Shown: positions 37,072 through 47,884, counted from the first letter of the stretch. The stretch is 64,000 bases of DNA from Ruegeria sp. SCSIO 43209 (GCF_019904295.1 NZ_CP065359.1:3001001-3065000), one strand, 5' to 3'. Translations and numbers: made by a program. The notes: generated by a model not told the origin, from the letters alone.

Positions 37072-37504
37072 AGGCAGGTCGAACGATAAGCTGCGGCTCT
37101 CCGTCCGACGTGTGGCGGGTGGATCGACCATCCCAGCCAATCTCACCTGTCACCCGCTGGCGAAGGGACGAAAAACTGTCGAACCGGACCACATCTACGG
37201 GCACGTCGAACTGCAGGGTCACCCGGCGATGTCCGCCATCCCCAATCATGGTCAGACCGCGGATTTCGGCGGTGAAGGGCTGACCCAGATATCGGCCCTC
37301 AACCCGATCACCAACGCGCAACTGCACTCGATTTCCTGCCATCGCGTGCAACGTGTTCCAATCCCGCGAACCGTGTTGATGCGCCAACAGTTCCAGCGCC
37401 TCGCTATGCGATAGCTTCACTCCGGCGTCCTGCAGGCGTTTGCGCAGGCGTTTTGCCTGCTCTTTCAGCTCCGCAACCGGAGCGATGTTCTGAGTATGTG
37501 TCAT
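37070..37504 (-). CDS. Glyoxalase-related small protein
   Basis: A 144-residue protein. The N-terminal helical segment (LKEQAKRLRKRLQDAG, then VKLSHSEALELLAHQHGSRD and WNTLHAMAG) is the 'glyoxalase-related' domain (as I recall, PF20066); the C-terminus looks like a small beta domain (VGDRVEGRYLGQPFTAEIRG). Its function is not known. The start is well supported within a run of acceptable distance but with no strong ribosome site visible. Confidence 0.75.
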   Translation of the reverse strand: MTHTQNIAPVAELKEQAKRLRKRLQDAGVKLSHSEALELLAHQHGSRDWNTLHAMAGNRVQLRVGDRVEGRYLGQPFTAEIRGLTMIGDGGHRRVTLQFDVPVDVVRFDSFSSLRQRVTGEIGWDGRSTRHTSDGEPQLIVRPA

Positions 37505-37624
37505 GGTGTGCCTCGTTTCCTGAAACGGGCGCGAAATCTGGACGGGGTTCGCATTGCCATCCGCGCGCCTGGAAAGGGCAACAGATGTGATTCAATCGGG
37601 TTTCACCAAAGCCTAAGGCCGCGA

Positions 37625-37649
37625 ACGGCAGGGGACCCGAACCTGCCGT
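37625..37649 (-). terminator. Possible hairpin after the ada-like gene
   Basis: ACGGCAGG and CCTGCCGT form a perfect 8-bp stem with a 9-base loop, 31 bp beyond the stop of the gene at 37680 on the minus strand. No T-tract follows, so it may be a weak or factor-dependent terminator. The arm resembles a tRNA T-stem but no tRNA is present. Confidence 0.35.
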
Positions 37650-37679
37650 GCATATGGCAACGACGCGCCAGAATGTCAA

Positions 37680-38531
37680 TCAGGCGTCGGCCTGCGCCGC
37701 CTCATAGGCCAGCATGGCGCGCTTGACGGGCAGCCCCCAGTGGTAGCCGCCTAAGCCGCCCGATTTGCGCAAGGCACGGTGGCAGGGGATCAGCCAACTG
37801 ACCGGGTTGCGCCCAACTGCGGTGCCCACGGCGCGCACCGCTTGGGGTGAGCCGACCCGCTGCGCGATCTCGGAATAGGTGGTGACCTGGCCCGAAGGGA
37901 TGTGCATCAGCGCTTCCCATACCTTGATCTGCAGTGGTGAGCCGATCAGGTAGAGCGGGGTCGGCTCCAACCGGTCGCTGGCCGCACCGAAGGCGCTGAG
38001 CACCCAAGGCCGCAGGCGCATGGGGTCCTCGACAAAATCAGCATTGGGCCAACGAGAGATCATGTCTTCCATCGCCGCCTCCTCGCCTGTCTCGGCCCCA
38101 AAGGCGATTCCACAGATTCCCTTGTCAGTTCCCATAACCAGCGCAGGGCCAAAGGGGCACTCGAACCAACCCCAGTAGATCGTGAGACCTGCGCCTTTGC
38201 GGGCGTATTCACCCGGGCTCATGGATTCCCATTTCAGGAACAGGTCATGAAGCCGCCCACTGCCGGACAGCCCCACATTATGAGCGGTTTCCAGCGTGGT
38301 GAAACGCTCGTGCAACAGAGCTTTGGCATGGCCGAGAGTCAGGTATTGCTGGTATCGCTTCGGTGAGACCCCGGTCCAGCGTGAGAACAGACGCTGAAAA
38401 TGGGCAGGGCTCATATCCATCTGGCGAGCCAACTCATCAAGACTGAGACTCTCTCCGCCTTGATCGATTAATTCGATCGCGCGCCGCATGACGTTATAAT
38501 GATATCCGCTTTCTGCTGTCTGGACGTTCAT
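37680..38531 (-). CDS. AraC-HTH / methylated-DNA-cysteine methyltransferase fusion (Ada-like)
   Basis: A 283-residue protein. Residues about 10-110 are an AraC-type HTH (SLDELARQMDMSPAHFQRLF); residues 115-280 are an O6-alkylguanine-DNA alkyltransferase with IPSGQVTTYSEIA, ARP-region RAVGTAVGRNP and the acceptor WLIPCHRALRKSG. The N-terminal phosphotriester-sensing Cys domain of E. coli Ada is absent, so alkyl signalling must differ. It repairs O6-methylguanine and may activate repair genes. GAGGTGACC precedes the ATG. Confidence 0.94.
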   Translation of the reverse strand: MNVQTAESGYHYNVMRRAIELIDQGGESLSLDELARQMDMSPAHFQRLFSRWTGVSPKRYQQYLTLGHAKALLHERFTTLETAHNVGLSGSGRLHDLFLKWESMSPGEYARKGAGLTIYWGWFECPFGPALVMGTDKGICGIAFGAETGEEAAMEDMISRWPNADFVEDPMRLRPWVLSAFGAASDRLEPTPLYLIGSPLQIKVWEALMHIPSGQVTTYSEIAQRVGSPQAVRAVGTAVGRNPVSWLIPCHRALRKSGGLGGYHWGLPVKRAMLAYEAAQADA

Positions 38532-38544
38532 CGGTCACCTCATC

Positions 38545-38563
38545 AGTTACCGGAACAGTAACT
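38545..38563. promoter_or_regulatory. Inverted repeat upstream of the ada-like gene
   Basis: AGTTAC and GTAACT are perfect 6-bp arms with a 7-bp spacer (CGGAACA), 14 bp upstream of the ada-like start codon. It may be an AraC or other operator for that gene. Confidence 0.4.
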
Positions 38564-38605
38564 TGCCCCTGTCGATCTTGCGACCCGGAACCTGCGCTTT
38601 ATCTT

Positions 38606-38620
38606 GTCAACTGAGTTGAC
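38606..38620. promoter_or_regulatory. MarR-type operator
   Basis: GTCAACT-G-AGTTGAC has perfect 7-bp arms and a 1-bp centre, in the gap between the divergent ada-like and MarR-type genes, 32 bp before the MarR start codon at 38652. Its size and position suit autoregulation by a MarR dimer. Confidence 0.6.
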
Positions 38621-38651
38621 GAATCAAATCGATTTCTCCTACCATTCAGGT

Positions 38652-39101
38652 ATGGGACACAGGTTGGATCAGCTTTATCAGGCAGTTCAGGCCACCCGGC
38701 CTTTGCTGCGGAACATCACGGCAGCGGTTGAGCAGGGCAGCCAGCGCAAAGGCGTGACCGTCGGGCAACGTGCCCTTTTGGAAGGTCTGTCGCTATCTCC
38801 CGGCGCGACAGCCCCGTTGCTGTGCGCCGAGTTGCAGCTGAAACGACAATATGTCTCGCGCATCTTAAAAGAGCTGATGGGCGCACAGCTGATCGAAAGC
38901 CAGCCCAATCCCAAACGTGCAGGCACCTACTGCTACCGGCTGAGCCCTGCGGGCGAAGAGACGATCACGGCAATCAGAGCGGATGAGATGGCCAAGCTGA
39001 CACGCTTTGCACAGGATTTTTCTGCGTCAGAGCTTGTCGCCTATCACAAGGTTCAGCTGGCCCTGACCCGCTATTTCGCAGAACTCGCCAAGGAGGCCTG
39101 A
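38652..39101 (+). CDS. MarR-family regulator
   Basis: A 149-residue winged-HTH protein: GVTVGQRALLEGLSLSPGAT, APLLCAELQLKRQYVSRILK (recognition helix) and the wing PNPKRAGTYCYRLSPAGEE. The ATG at 38652 is the chosen start; an in-frame TTG at 38604 would put the operator inside the gene, which is unlikely. It is one base from the next gene's start region and shares its transcript, so it probably controls the downstream hydrolase and itself. Confidence 0.88.
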   Translation: MGHRLDQLYQAVQATRPLLRNITAAVEQGSQRKGVTVGQRALLEGLSLSPGATAPLLCAELQLKRQYVSRILKELMGAQLIESQPNPKRAGTYCYRLSPAGEETITAIRADEMAKLTRFAQDFSASELVAYHKVQLALTRYFAELAKEA

Positions 39102-39102
39102 C

Positions 39103-39744
39103 ATGACCGTCCTTTGGATAATGGCGGCAAGCATCATGATCGCCGTGTTGTACATCCTCTTGCAAATCCGAAAGATTGGCACTCCGACAACCGGAGCCAA
39201 AATAGACCTGGCATCGCGGCCTGAAACGGCGCTGCTGGTGATTGATATGCAAACAGATTTTACCTCGATACCCACCTGGGATGACGCACAAATTGAGGGT
39301 GCCTTGTCGACGATCCGGTCAACGACGGACAGCGCCCGCCAGTCTGACTGGTCCGTGATTGCCATCCGTCATGAATTCAAGGGACGGCTGGCGAACTTGC
39401 TGAACGGGTGGTTCAATCAGGGGCGCGGCAACGCAGGTTCCGACGGAGTTGGGTTGGATCCGCGTCTTGCGCTGAATCCCGATGCCGAGTTTGTAAAATC
39501 CGTAGGTGACGCCTTTTCTTCGCCGGGCTTTGAACGGTTCCTGCAAGACAAACGGATCGGAACGCTGGTTCTGACAGGGTTGGACGGGTGTCATTGCGTG
39601 AATAAGACCGCGCAGGGCGCGCTCAATCGAGGATACCGGGTTCAGATCAATTCGGCAGCCGTTCTGGCGGCTGATCCGAACCGGTGGCAGGGGATCAGGG
39701 ATCAACTTGCAACGGCGGGGGTGGATTTCCGACTGCAGAAGTGA
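39103..39744 (+). CDS. Membrane-anchored isochorismatase-like cysteine hydrolase
   Basis: A 213-residue protein. Residues 1-22 form a membrane helix (VLWIMAASIMIAVLYILLQI); the rest is a cysteine-hydrolase domain with TALLVIDMQTDF (Asp), IAIRHEF and LTGLDGCHCVNKTAQGAL containing the nucleophilic Cys (either Cys of DGCHC). Isochorismatase-family enzymes hydrolyse nicotinamide, isochorismate or related amides; the membrane anchor is unusual. GGAGGCCTG precedes the ATG. It follows the MarR gene by one base. Confidence 0.87.
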   Translation: MTVLWIMAASIMIAVLYILLQIRKIGTPTTGAKIDLASRPETALLVIDMQTDFTSIPTWDDAQIEGALSTIRSTTDSARQSDWSVIAIRHEFKGRLANLLNGWFNQGRGNAGSDGVGLDPRLALNPDAEFVKSVGDAFSSPGFERFLQDKRIGTLVLTGLDGCHCVNKTAQGALNRGYRVQINSAAVLAADPNRWQGIRDQLATAGVDFRLQK

Positions 39745-39840
39745 GGCATAGGGATAAATCGACCAAGACCCGCGCCTAGGCAAAACCAAAACGCACCTTT
39801 TCAATTGCGACCGCTTGTCTGGCAGGGCATTAAGGCTCGG

Positions 39841-40485
39841 ATGGCCAAACAACTCGGATACCACAAGATCCGCGAGATCTTTACGCGTTTTCACGACGCC
39901 GACCCTGAACCCAAGGGCGAGTTGGAGCATGTAAACGTCTATACTCTGGTCGTTGCCGTCGCACTGTCAGCGCAGGCGACCGATGCCGGCGTCAACAAGG
40001 CTACGCGCGCGCTATTCAAGATCGCCGACACGCCGCAGAAGATGCTGGATCTGGGCGAAGAAGGTCTGATCGAACACATCAAGACCATCGGCCTGTTCCG
40101 CCAGAAGGCCAAGAACGTAATCAAGCTGAGTCGCATTCTGGTCGAAGACTATGGCGGTGAGGTGCCCAACTCCCGCGCGGCGCTTCAATCGCTACCGGGT
40201 GTGGGGCGCAAGACAGCCAATGTTGTCCTGAACATGTGGTGGCGATATCCGGCGCAGGCCGTGGACACGCATATCTTCCGCGTCGGTAACCGCACCGGCA
40301 TTTGTCCGGGCAAGAATGTGGACGCCGTCGAACGCGCCATCGAAGACAACATACCGACCGACTTTCAGCTGCATGCGCATCACTGGCTGATCCTGCATGG
40401 CCGCTATCACTGCAAGGCACGCAAACCGCAGTGCCCTACCTGTATCATCCGCGATCTCTGCGAATTTGAGGACAAAACCGAATGA
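39841..40485 (+). CDS. nth: Endonuclease III
   Basis: A 214-residue base-excision glycosylase/AP lyase for oxidised pyrimidines. The helix-hairpin-helix LPGVGRKTANVVLNMWW precedes the catalytic Lys/Asp region (VDTHIFRVGNRTG with Asp), and the C-terminal CKARKPQCPTCIIRDLC supplies four cysteines for a [4Fe-4S] cluster (C-x6-C-x2-C-x5-C). The start ATG 39841 has AAGGCTCGG upstream. It overlaps the adenosine-kinase-like gene by 4 bp. Confidence 0.97.
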   Translation: MAKQLGYHKIREIFTRFHDADPEPKGELEHVNVYTLVVAVALSAQATDAGVNKATRALFKIADTPQKMLDLGEEGLIEHIKTIGLFRQKAKNVIKLSRILVEDYGGEVPNSRAALQSLPGVGRKTANVVLNMWWRYPAQAVDTHIFRVGNRTGICPGKNVDAVERAIEDNIPTDFQLHAHHWLILHGRYHCKARKPQCPTCIIRDLCEFEDKTE

Positions 40486-41471
40486 AAACCTACCAACTGA
40501 CCGGCATCGGAAACGCCGTTGTGGACGTGATTTCCCAAGCCGATGACAGTTTCCTTGAGCTGATGGGCATCGAAAAGGGCATCATGCAGCTGATCGAACA
40601 GGAGCGCGGCGAGGTACTGTATGCCTCGATGGAAGGCCGGGTGCAGACGCCGGGCGGCTCGGTTGCCAATACCATTGCGGGTGCGGGTGCACTGGGTCTG
40701 GATTCGGCGTTTATCGGGCGGGTGCATGATGATGCGCTGGGGCGGTTCTATGCGGATGCGATGAACGAGGATGGGGTGGATTTCGTGAACCCGCCGGTGC
40801 CGGGGGGCGAGCTGCCAACCTCGCGTTCAATGATCTTTGTCTCACCGGATGGCGAGCGGTCGATGAACACCTATCTGGGTATTTCGTCCGAGCTGTCTTC
40901 TCGGGATGTCTCGGAAGACGTTGCGGGCAACAGCCAGATCATGTTCCTCGAGGGCTATCTGTTCGACAAGGAAAAGGGCAAGGCGGCATTCCTGGAGGCC
41001 GCGCGCAACTGCCATAAGGGTGGCGGCAAGGCGGGCATCGCCATTTCTGACCCGTTCTGTGTAGAACGGCACCGGGTCGATTTCCTGCTGCTGATCGAGA
41101 ATGAGCTGGATTTTGTAATCGGCAACGAGGCGGAGATCAAATCGCTGTTCGAAACCGACGATCTTGAGGAGGCGCTGGCGAAAACGGCCGAGATTTGCCC
41201 TCTGGTCGTTTGCACCCGGTCGGGCGACGGGGTGACTGTTCTGAACGGCAACGCGCGCATCGATGTACCGGTTGAAAAGGTCGTACCCGTGGACGCGACC
41301 GGCGCGGGCGATCAATTCGCCGCCGGATTCCTGTTCGGCATGGCGACGGGCCGCGATTACGAGACCTGCGCAAAAATTGGCAACGTCTGCGCACGCGAAG
41401 TCATCAGCCATATCGGCCCCCGGCCCGAGGCGAATATGCAGGAATTGCTGCGGGCTGAGGGATTGCTCTGA
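40482..41471 (+). CDS. PfkB-family adenosine kinase-like sugar kinase
   Basis: A 329-residue ribokinase/PfkB family kinase: GNAVVDVISQADD, GGSVANTIAGAGALG and VDATGAGDQFAAGFLFGMATG with the catalytic Asp. The overall layout matches the adenosine kinase group used in purine salvage in alphaproteobacteria. Adenosine is the likely substrate, but another nucleoside or sugar is possible. ATGA overlap with nth. Confidence 0.9.
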   Translation: MKTYQLTGIGNAVVDVISQADDSFLELMGIEKGIMQLIEQERGEVLYASMEGRVQTPGGSVANTIAGAGALGLDSAFIGRVHDDALGRFYADAMNEDGVDFVNPPVPGGELPTSRSMIFVSPDGERSMNTYLGISSELSSRDVSEDVAGNSQIMFLEGYLFDKEKGKAAFLEAARNCHKGGGKAGIAISDPFCVERHRVDFLLLIENELDFVIGNEAEIKSLFETDDLEEALAKTAEICPLVVCTRSGDGVTVLNGNARIDVPVEKVVPVDATGAGDQFAAGFLFGMATGRDYETCAKIGNVCAREVISHIGPRPEANMQELLRAEGLL

Positions 41472-41554
41472 TCCCGCGAAACGCAACGTAACGCTGGTGC
41501 GTCACATTTCGGGATGGCTACCCTTTTTTTTGGATGTAAGGGGGGAGCCAATTC

Positions 41555-42892
41555 ATGTTGGGCAGAGCACTCAGGATCACCGCAGGAACATTGGCGTTGG
41601 GGCTTGTGGCCGGCGTTGGGTACCTGCTGATCTCTCCGCCCGACCTGTTGCGAGTCGGGACCAACTATTCGGCCAAGATCGTCTGTTCTAACGTGTTCAT
41701 CGCCGGGCGGGATGCGCAGGAGGTACTGGCGGTTGATGTGCAGGCGCCCGGGCATCCGTTGCTGAAACACGTCTCGGTCTCGGTTGACCCCGAGGCGCAA
41801 TCAGTATCTGCAAAGCTACTCGGGATCTTCGCCCCTGCGACCAGCCAATATCGCGAGGGGCTTGGATGTGCGAATACGCATGAGGCCCAACCGGTCAACG
41901 CCCAGCTAAACACTCTGCCCGCGCTGTCTGATGCACTTTGGCCGGAAGGCACCACCGTGGCCCCAGCGCAGAACTCCAAATTGGCAATGGTTCTGTCGGA
42001 CCCGACCATTCTGGGAAAGGGCTTCCGCGCCGTAGTTGTGGTGCATGATGGCCGGATCATTGGTGAGGCTTATGCGGATGGATTCGACGAAAATACCCCT
42101 CTTCTGGGCTGGTCAATGACCAAAACCATAACCTCTGGATTGATTGGAACGCTGATAAAATCCGGTCAGATGAAGTTGACGGATACACTGGTCGATTCAT
42201 TTCCCGATTGGGCAGAGGACAACCGGCAGCACATTACCGTCGAGGATATGTTGACCATGTCCAGCGGCCTGCGATGGAACGAAGGCTATGGTGACGTCTC
42301 GGACGTGACTCGGATGTTATATCTGAGCGACGACATGGCGGGGTTTGTCACTTCGCTTGAGGCCGAGGCTGAGCCAAATACTGAATTCAACTATTCGTCG
42401 GGCACATCCACCGTCTTGGCGCGGGTCTGGCAGGATCAGGTCAAAGATGACAGCTTGTCCTATCCGCAGCGCGCACTCCTGCTGCCACTGGGCATGACCT
42501 CGGCCATACTTGAAACTGATGTTTCTGACACCTTTGTCGGCTCAAGCTATATGTACGCCACAGCGCGGGATTGGGCACGATATGGGCAATTCCTGCTGCA
42601 GGGCGGCACATGGGACGGGCAGCAAATTCTGCCCGAAGGGTTCACTGACTGGATGTTCGAACCGGTTGCTGTCTCGGGCGGGGCATATGCCAAAGGTCAC
42701 TTGTGGCGCGACGTGCCGGGTGGAGAACCCCCGTTCGAAGATGCGGTCTGGATGGCCGGACACGATGGGCAATCGGTCGGGATATTCCCTTCGCGTGATC
42801 TGGTGATCGTGCGATTGGGGCTTACACCGTCCGATACCGGTTATTCCCCGCTGCCGCTGGCCAAAGCGGTGATTACGGCGCTTGGTTCCTAA
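41555..42892 (+). CDS. Serine hydrolase, beta-lactamase (class C-like) family
   Basis: A 445-residue protein with an N-terminal membrane or signal helix (RITAGTLALGLVAGVGYLLI). The active-site motifs are GWSMTKTI (SxxK), FNYSSGTS (YxS in place of YxN) and the third element AGHDGQSVG (HxG type). These belong to the penicillin-binding / beta-lactamase-like esterase group; activity on beta-lactams is not implied. It stands alone after adenosine kinase; the preceding 83 bp contains a T8 run but no clear terminator stem. Confidence 0.88.
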   Translation: MLGRALRITAGTLALGLVAGVGYLLISPPDLLRVGTNYSAKIVCSNVFIAGRDAQEVLAVDVQAPGHPLLKHVSVSVDPEAQSVSAKLLGIFAPATSQYREGLGCANTHEAQPVNAQLNTLPALSDALWPEGTTVAPAQNSKLAMVLSDPTILGKGFRAVVVVHDGRIIGEAYADGFDENTPLLGWSMTKTITSGLIGTLIKSGQMKLTDTLVDSFPDWAEDNRQHITVEDMLTMSSGLRWNEGYGDVSDVTRMLYLSDDMAGFVTSLEAEAEPNTEFNYSSGTSTVLARVWQDQVKDDSLSYPQRALLLPLGMTSAILETDVSDTFVGSSYMYATARDWARYGQFLLQGGTWDGQQILPEGFTDWMFEPVAVSGGAYAKGHLWRDVPGGEPPFEDAVWMAGHDGQSVGIFPSRDLVIVRLGLTPSDTGYSPLPLAKAVITALGS

Positions 42893-42898
42893 CCCGAA

Positions 42899-43384
42899 CT
42901 ACCCGAGATGCGGCTGAAACGCAGAAAGCACCTGCTGGTAGACGTCCTTTTTGAACGGCACGATCTCATCGACCAGCCGCGTCGTGGTCTGCCATTTCCA
43001 GTGGGTGAACTCGGGGTGCTCGGTTGCGATGTCGATCTGATCATCCCGGCCCAGAAACCGCATCAGGTACCATTTCTGCTCCTGCCCGCGATACCGGCCC
43101 TTCCAGATTTTCGGCACAATGTCATGCGGTAGGTCATAGGGCAGCCAGCCGTCGGTCTCGGCGATGATTTCCACAAGATCAGCGGGCACTCCAGTTTCTT
43201 CCCAAAGCTCGCGCAGGGCCGCATCGCGCGGGTCTTCGCCCTTGTCCACGCCGCCCTGCGGCATCTGCCAGGCGTCCTTGTGACGATCATTGCGCTGACC
43301 GACAAAGATTTTCCCCTCGGCATTCATCAACATCAGTCCCACGCAGGGGCGATAGGGCAGTTTGGCGATTTCATCAGGGGTCAT
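42899..43384 (-). CDS. rppH: RNA pyrophosphohydrolase (Nudix)
   Basis: A 161-residue Nudix hydrolase that converts 5'-triphosphate mRNA ends to monophosphate, starting RNase E decay. The Nudix box is [20 protein letters not shown] followed by TGV; preceding WQMPQGG and the C-terminal [13 protein letters not shown] match RppH. The ATG at 43384 has GAGGCCG upstream, and a longer in-frame start has no family support. It converges on the serine hydrolase gene with 6 bp between. Confidence 0.94.
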   Translation of the reverse strand: MTPDEIAKLPYRPCVGLMLMNAEGKIFVGQRNDRHKDAWQMPQGGVDKGEDPRDAALRELWEETGVPADLVEIIAETDGWLPYDLPHDIVPKIWKGRYRGQEQKWYLMRFLGRDDQIDIATEHPEFTHWKWQTTTRLVDEIVPFKKDVYQQVLSAFQPHLG

Positions 43385-43476
43385 GCGCGGCCTCGTGATT
43401 AAGCTTTGCTGCGTCTCTAGCAAGCGCCGCAGTAAAGGCAAAGGGAATGACGTTAGGTTTCGCGTGACAAAGGTGA

Positions 43477-45549
<2,073 letters not shown>

Positions 45550-45573
45550 CGTTGTAATGCCAGTGCGCTGGAG

Positions 45574-45602
45574 AAAGCCGCCCCGGAAGAGGCGGCTTTT
45601 TT
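45574..45602 (+). terminator. fadH terminator
   Basis: AAAGCCGCC (45574-45582) pairs perfectly with GGCGGCTTT (45591-45599) around an 8-base loop, followed by TTT. Confidence 0.85.
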
Positions 45603-45610
45603 CGTTTTCC

Positions 45611-45648
45611 TTGACTCAATTGTTATCGATATACATATGTACCACATG
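45611..45648 (+). promoter_or_regulatory. Promoter candidate for a leaderless gene pair
   Basis: TTGACT (45611-45616) with AT-rich TATCGATATACATATGTA downstream makes a plausible promoter. Its start point would fall close to the ATG codons at 45637 or 45646, both of which lack a ribosome site, so the mRNA may be leaderless. The spacing to the best -10-like sequence is not ideal. Confidence 0.3.
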
Positions 45649-45897
45649 AGTCAGAAAATAGAACGCACCCAAACAGGAATTCGAATCGAGAAGCGGCTTC
45701 TGAAAGTTCTCAAAGGGCTGGCAGAATCGCTGGACATGACCCTTGGCGACCTGATTGAGGGCATTGCGCTGCACAGCTTTGAGAACAAGCCAGCCTTCTC
45801 TGAAGAGACGCTGAAGAAGATCAAACAGCTCAAAAGTGTCTACGACTTCGATTGGACAGCTGAAGACAGCCACCGTTTCAAGGAGGATGAAGAATGA
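45637..45897 (+). CDS. Small ribbon-helix-helix-like protein
   Basis: An 86-residue protein. The segment KIERTQTGIRIEKRLLKVLK and GLAESLDMTLGDLIEGIALH resembles a ribbon-helix-helix DNA-binding fold, followed by an acidic C-terminus. I recall it as a widely conserved small protein of unknown role that commonly precedes a homologue of the next gene. An in-frame ATG at 45646 is an equally good start; no ribosome site is seen. Overlaps the next gene by 4 bp. Confidence 0.7.
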   Translation: MYHMSQKIERTQTGIRIEKRLLKVLKGLAESLDMTLGDLIEGIALHSFENKPAFSEETLKKIKQLKSVYDFDWTAEDSHRFKEDEE

Positions 45898-46283
45898 GCG
45901 CATCGCGATACGCCGACGTCACCATCGCATTTGAAGCACACGCAATCGACAACGCAACGTTCGGACACGCCGAACATGTGCAAGTCGCTTATGACCTGCT
46001 ACACAAGTATGATTTCATCGATGCCGCAGCGATCTACGCCAAGGTAATTCGCACGTTAGCAGCGAACGCAGGCGCACCGGACAAGTTCAATCTGACAATC
46101 ACCTACGCATTCATGAGCCTGATCGCAGAGCGGCTGGCCAACACGCAAGCTACTGACTTTAAGAGTTTCGCACAGGAAAATTCCGACCTGATGGCCAAGT
46201 CAGTACTCAACCAATGGTATTCTGCGGAACGTCTCAACATGCAGCTTGCGCGCGATATATTCCTGCTGCCTGCCGACGCATAA
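45894..46283 (+). CDS. Conserved hypothetical protein with HxxHxxxAY motif
   Basis: A 129-residue helical protein. The conserved block FGHAEHVQVAYDLLHKYDF contains HxxH with following AY, and KFNLTITYAFMSLIAERLA and LNQWYSAERLNMQLARDIFL also look conserved. The HxxH could bind a metal, but this is inferred. The start has AAGGAGGATG upstream and overlaps the RHH-like gene stop (ATGA). Together they look like a fixed two-gene unit; a toxin-antitoxin role is one option, as is a regulator with its enzyme. Confidence 0.75.
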   Translation: MSASRYADVTIAFEAHAIDNATFGHAEHVQVAYDLLHKYDFIDAAAIYAKVIRTLAANAGAPDKFNLTITYAFMSLIAERLANTQATDFKSFAQENSDLMAKSVLNQWYSAERLNMQLARDIFLLPADA

Positions 46284-46309
46284 TCGTGTTTTGCGGCGAA
46301 GGTGAATTG

Positions 46310-46750
46310 TTACTCTACAGTGATCGTAATCACCTCGGACACAATGGGCGTCGCATGAGGGACGTGGCCTGCATCCCCAAGCACCAGCTGCAAAGTATGC
46401 TCACCCGGAGCAAATTCCAAAGTCACCTCGGTCTGACCGCCACCGAAATGAATGTGATTGTCGTCTGCGGGCAGACCGTATGACAGTTCGTCCGCACCGT
46501 CTTCTCCCTGCCCAAGTGGTGGGCGATCAATCAGGAGGTGATGGTGCCCTGTATTTTCCTTCTCGGTTCCTGCAGGGGCAACGCCCATGCCGCTGAGGCC
46601 AAAGACTACGGTCACAGGTGATTGCACGGTGTCCCCGTCAGACAAGTTCACGAAATAGACCTTCGCATCTGGATTCGATGGTGTTTCCCCCCCGGCCCAC
46701 ACGAGGCTGGCGGTCAGACACAGGGTAATGACAGCAAATAGGGCTTTCAT
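46310..46750 (-). CDS. DUF4399 exported protein
   Basis: A 146-residue protein with a signal peptide (MKALFAVITLCLTASLVWAG). The DUF4399 signature is visible in KVYFVNLSDGDTVQSPVTVVF, TGHHHLLIDRP and DDNHIHFGGGQTEVTLEF, histidine-rich patches that could bind metal. ATG 46750 has GGAGGAG upstream. The function is not known. Confidence 0.87.
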   Translation of the reverse strand: MKALFAVITLCLTASLVWAGGETPSNPDAKVYFVNLSDGDTVQSPVTVVFGLSGMGVAPAGTEKENTGHHHLLIDRPPLGQGEDGADELSYGLPADDNHIHFGGGQTEVTLEFAPGEHTLQLVLGDAGHVPHATPIVSEVITITVE

Positions 46751-46978
46751 AGTCTCCTCCGTGGTCACAAAAATGCCATTCTCATCATAGCACGATTGGA
46801 AAAAAGTCCAGAAAACGGGGTTTTGCATCGAAAGGCATGGTCCGCGGCATATAGGCCCGGGCGTTTCCTAGTTGCAAACGATCCGATTCAAAACCCTGAT
46901 ATTATCCCATGTCTGCCCAGTTCTTGCCCAGATTGATCGCGATAAAGAGACAACGAACGGAAGACCTGGGGAACGAGA

Positions 46979-47884
46979 ATGGATCGACTAACTGAAATGG
47001 AGGCCTTTTCCAACGTGGTGGACCAGGGTGGTTTCACCGACGCGGCCAAGAAAATGGGCATCTCCAAATCAGCCGTGTCTAAACACGTCTCGAGCCTCGA
47101 GGCGCGGTTGGGGGCAAGGCTATTGAACCGGACAACGCGCCGGGTTTCGCCAACCGAGATCGGGTTGGCCTATTATGATCGCGCCCGTCGCGTGCTGAAC
47201 GACGCAGGCGAAGCGGATGCGCTGGTGACTTCGATGCAATCTGCGCCTTCTGGTCTGCTGCGGATCTCTGTGGCAACAGATTTTGGCGTCAATCACCTGT
47301 CACCGGTCCTGTCGGACTTCCTGTCGGCCTATCCGGACATCACCGTGAACATGGTTCTGAACAACCGCTATGTTGAGCTGATTTCCGAAGGCTTTGACGT
47401 GGCCGTGCGCATTGGCGAGCTGGAAGACAGCACGCTGCGCGCCCGTAAGCTGACCGAAACAGTGAAACGCATGGTCGCGTCGCCGAGATATATCGAGCAG
47501 TTCGGACGCCCGCAGAAGATCGACGATCTGAACGAACACAAACTGCTGCATTACTCCAGCCAATCCTCGGGCAGCGTGTGGAAGCTGACGGCGCCTTCGG
47601 GCGAGAAGCGTCAGGTCCGCACTGCTGGCTGGCTGAGCGTGAATGACGGGCAGTCGCTGCTGAACGCCGCGATCTCGGGGCTTGGGATCGCGCATCTGCC
47701 CAGCTATCTATATGCCGAAGCACTGAAATCGGGCGAGGTGGTAGACGCCATGCCATCGCTACCGGATGAGGTTCAGGGCGTCTATGCAGTGTACCCGCCG
47801 GGCCGGTTTACCCAGCCCAAGGTGCGGGCATTCATTGATTTTCTTGTCGAATCCTTTGCTGAAAAGGGTCCGATGGACTGGTAG
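46979..47884 (+). CDS. LysR-family regulator (CrgA/AaeR-like)
   Basis: A 301-residue LysR regulator: FSNVVDQGGFTDAAKKMGIS and KSAVSKHVSSLEARLGARLL (HTH), NRTTRRVSPTEIG, then the effector domain with NARKLTETVKRM-like sequence. The start has ACGAGA upstream. It stands alone, 228 bp from the divergent DUF4399 gene, and ends in a strong terminator. Its targets are not evident. Confidence 0.93.
   Translation: MDRLTEMEAFSNVVDQGGFTDAAKKMGISKSAVSKHVSSLEARLGARLLNRTTRRVSPTEIGLAYYDRARRVLNDAGEADALVTSMQSAPSGLLRISVATDFGVNHLSPVLSDFLSAYPDITVNMVLNNRYVELISEGFDVAVRIGELEDSTLRARKLTETVKRMVASPRYIEQFGRPQKIDDLNEHKLLHYSSQSSGSVWKLTAPSGEKRQVRTAGWLSVNDGQSLLNAAISGLGIAHLPSYLYAEALKSGEVVDAMPSLPDEVQGVYAVYPPGRFTQPKVRAFIDFLVESFAEKGPMDW

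Noticed and set aside
37625..37649. A tRNA T-arm-like hairpin (GGCAGG ... CCTGCC)
   Set aside because: No D-arm, anticodon arm or acceptor stem can be built around it and the loop is nine bases, so it is an ordinary hairpin.
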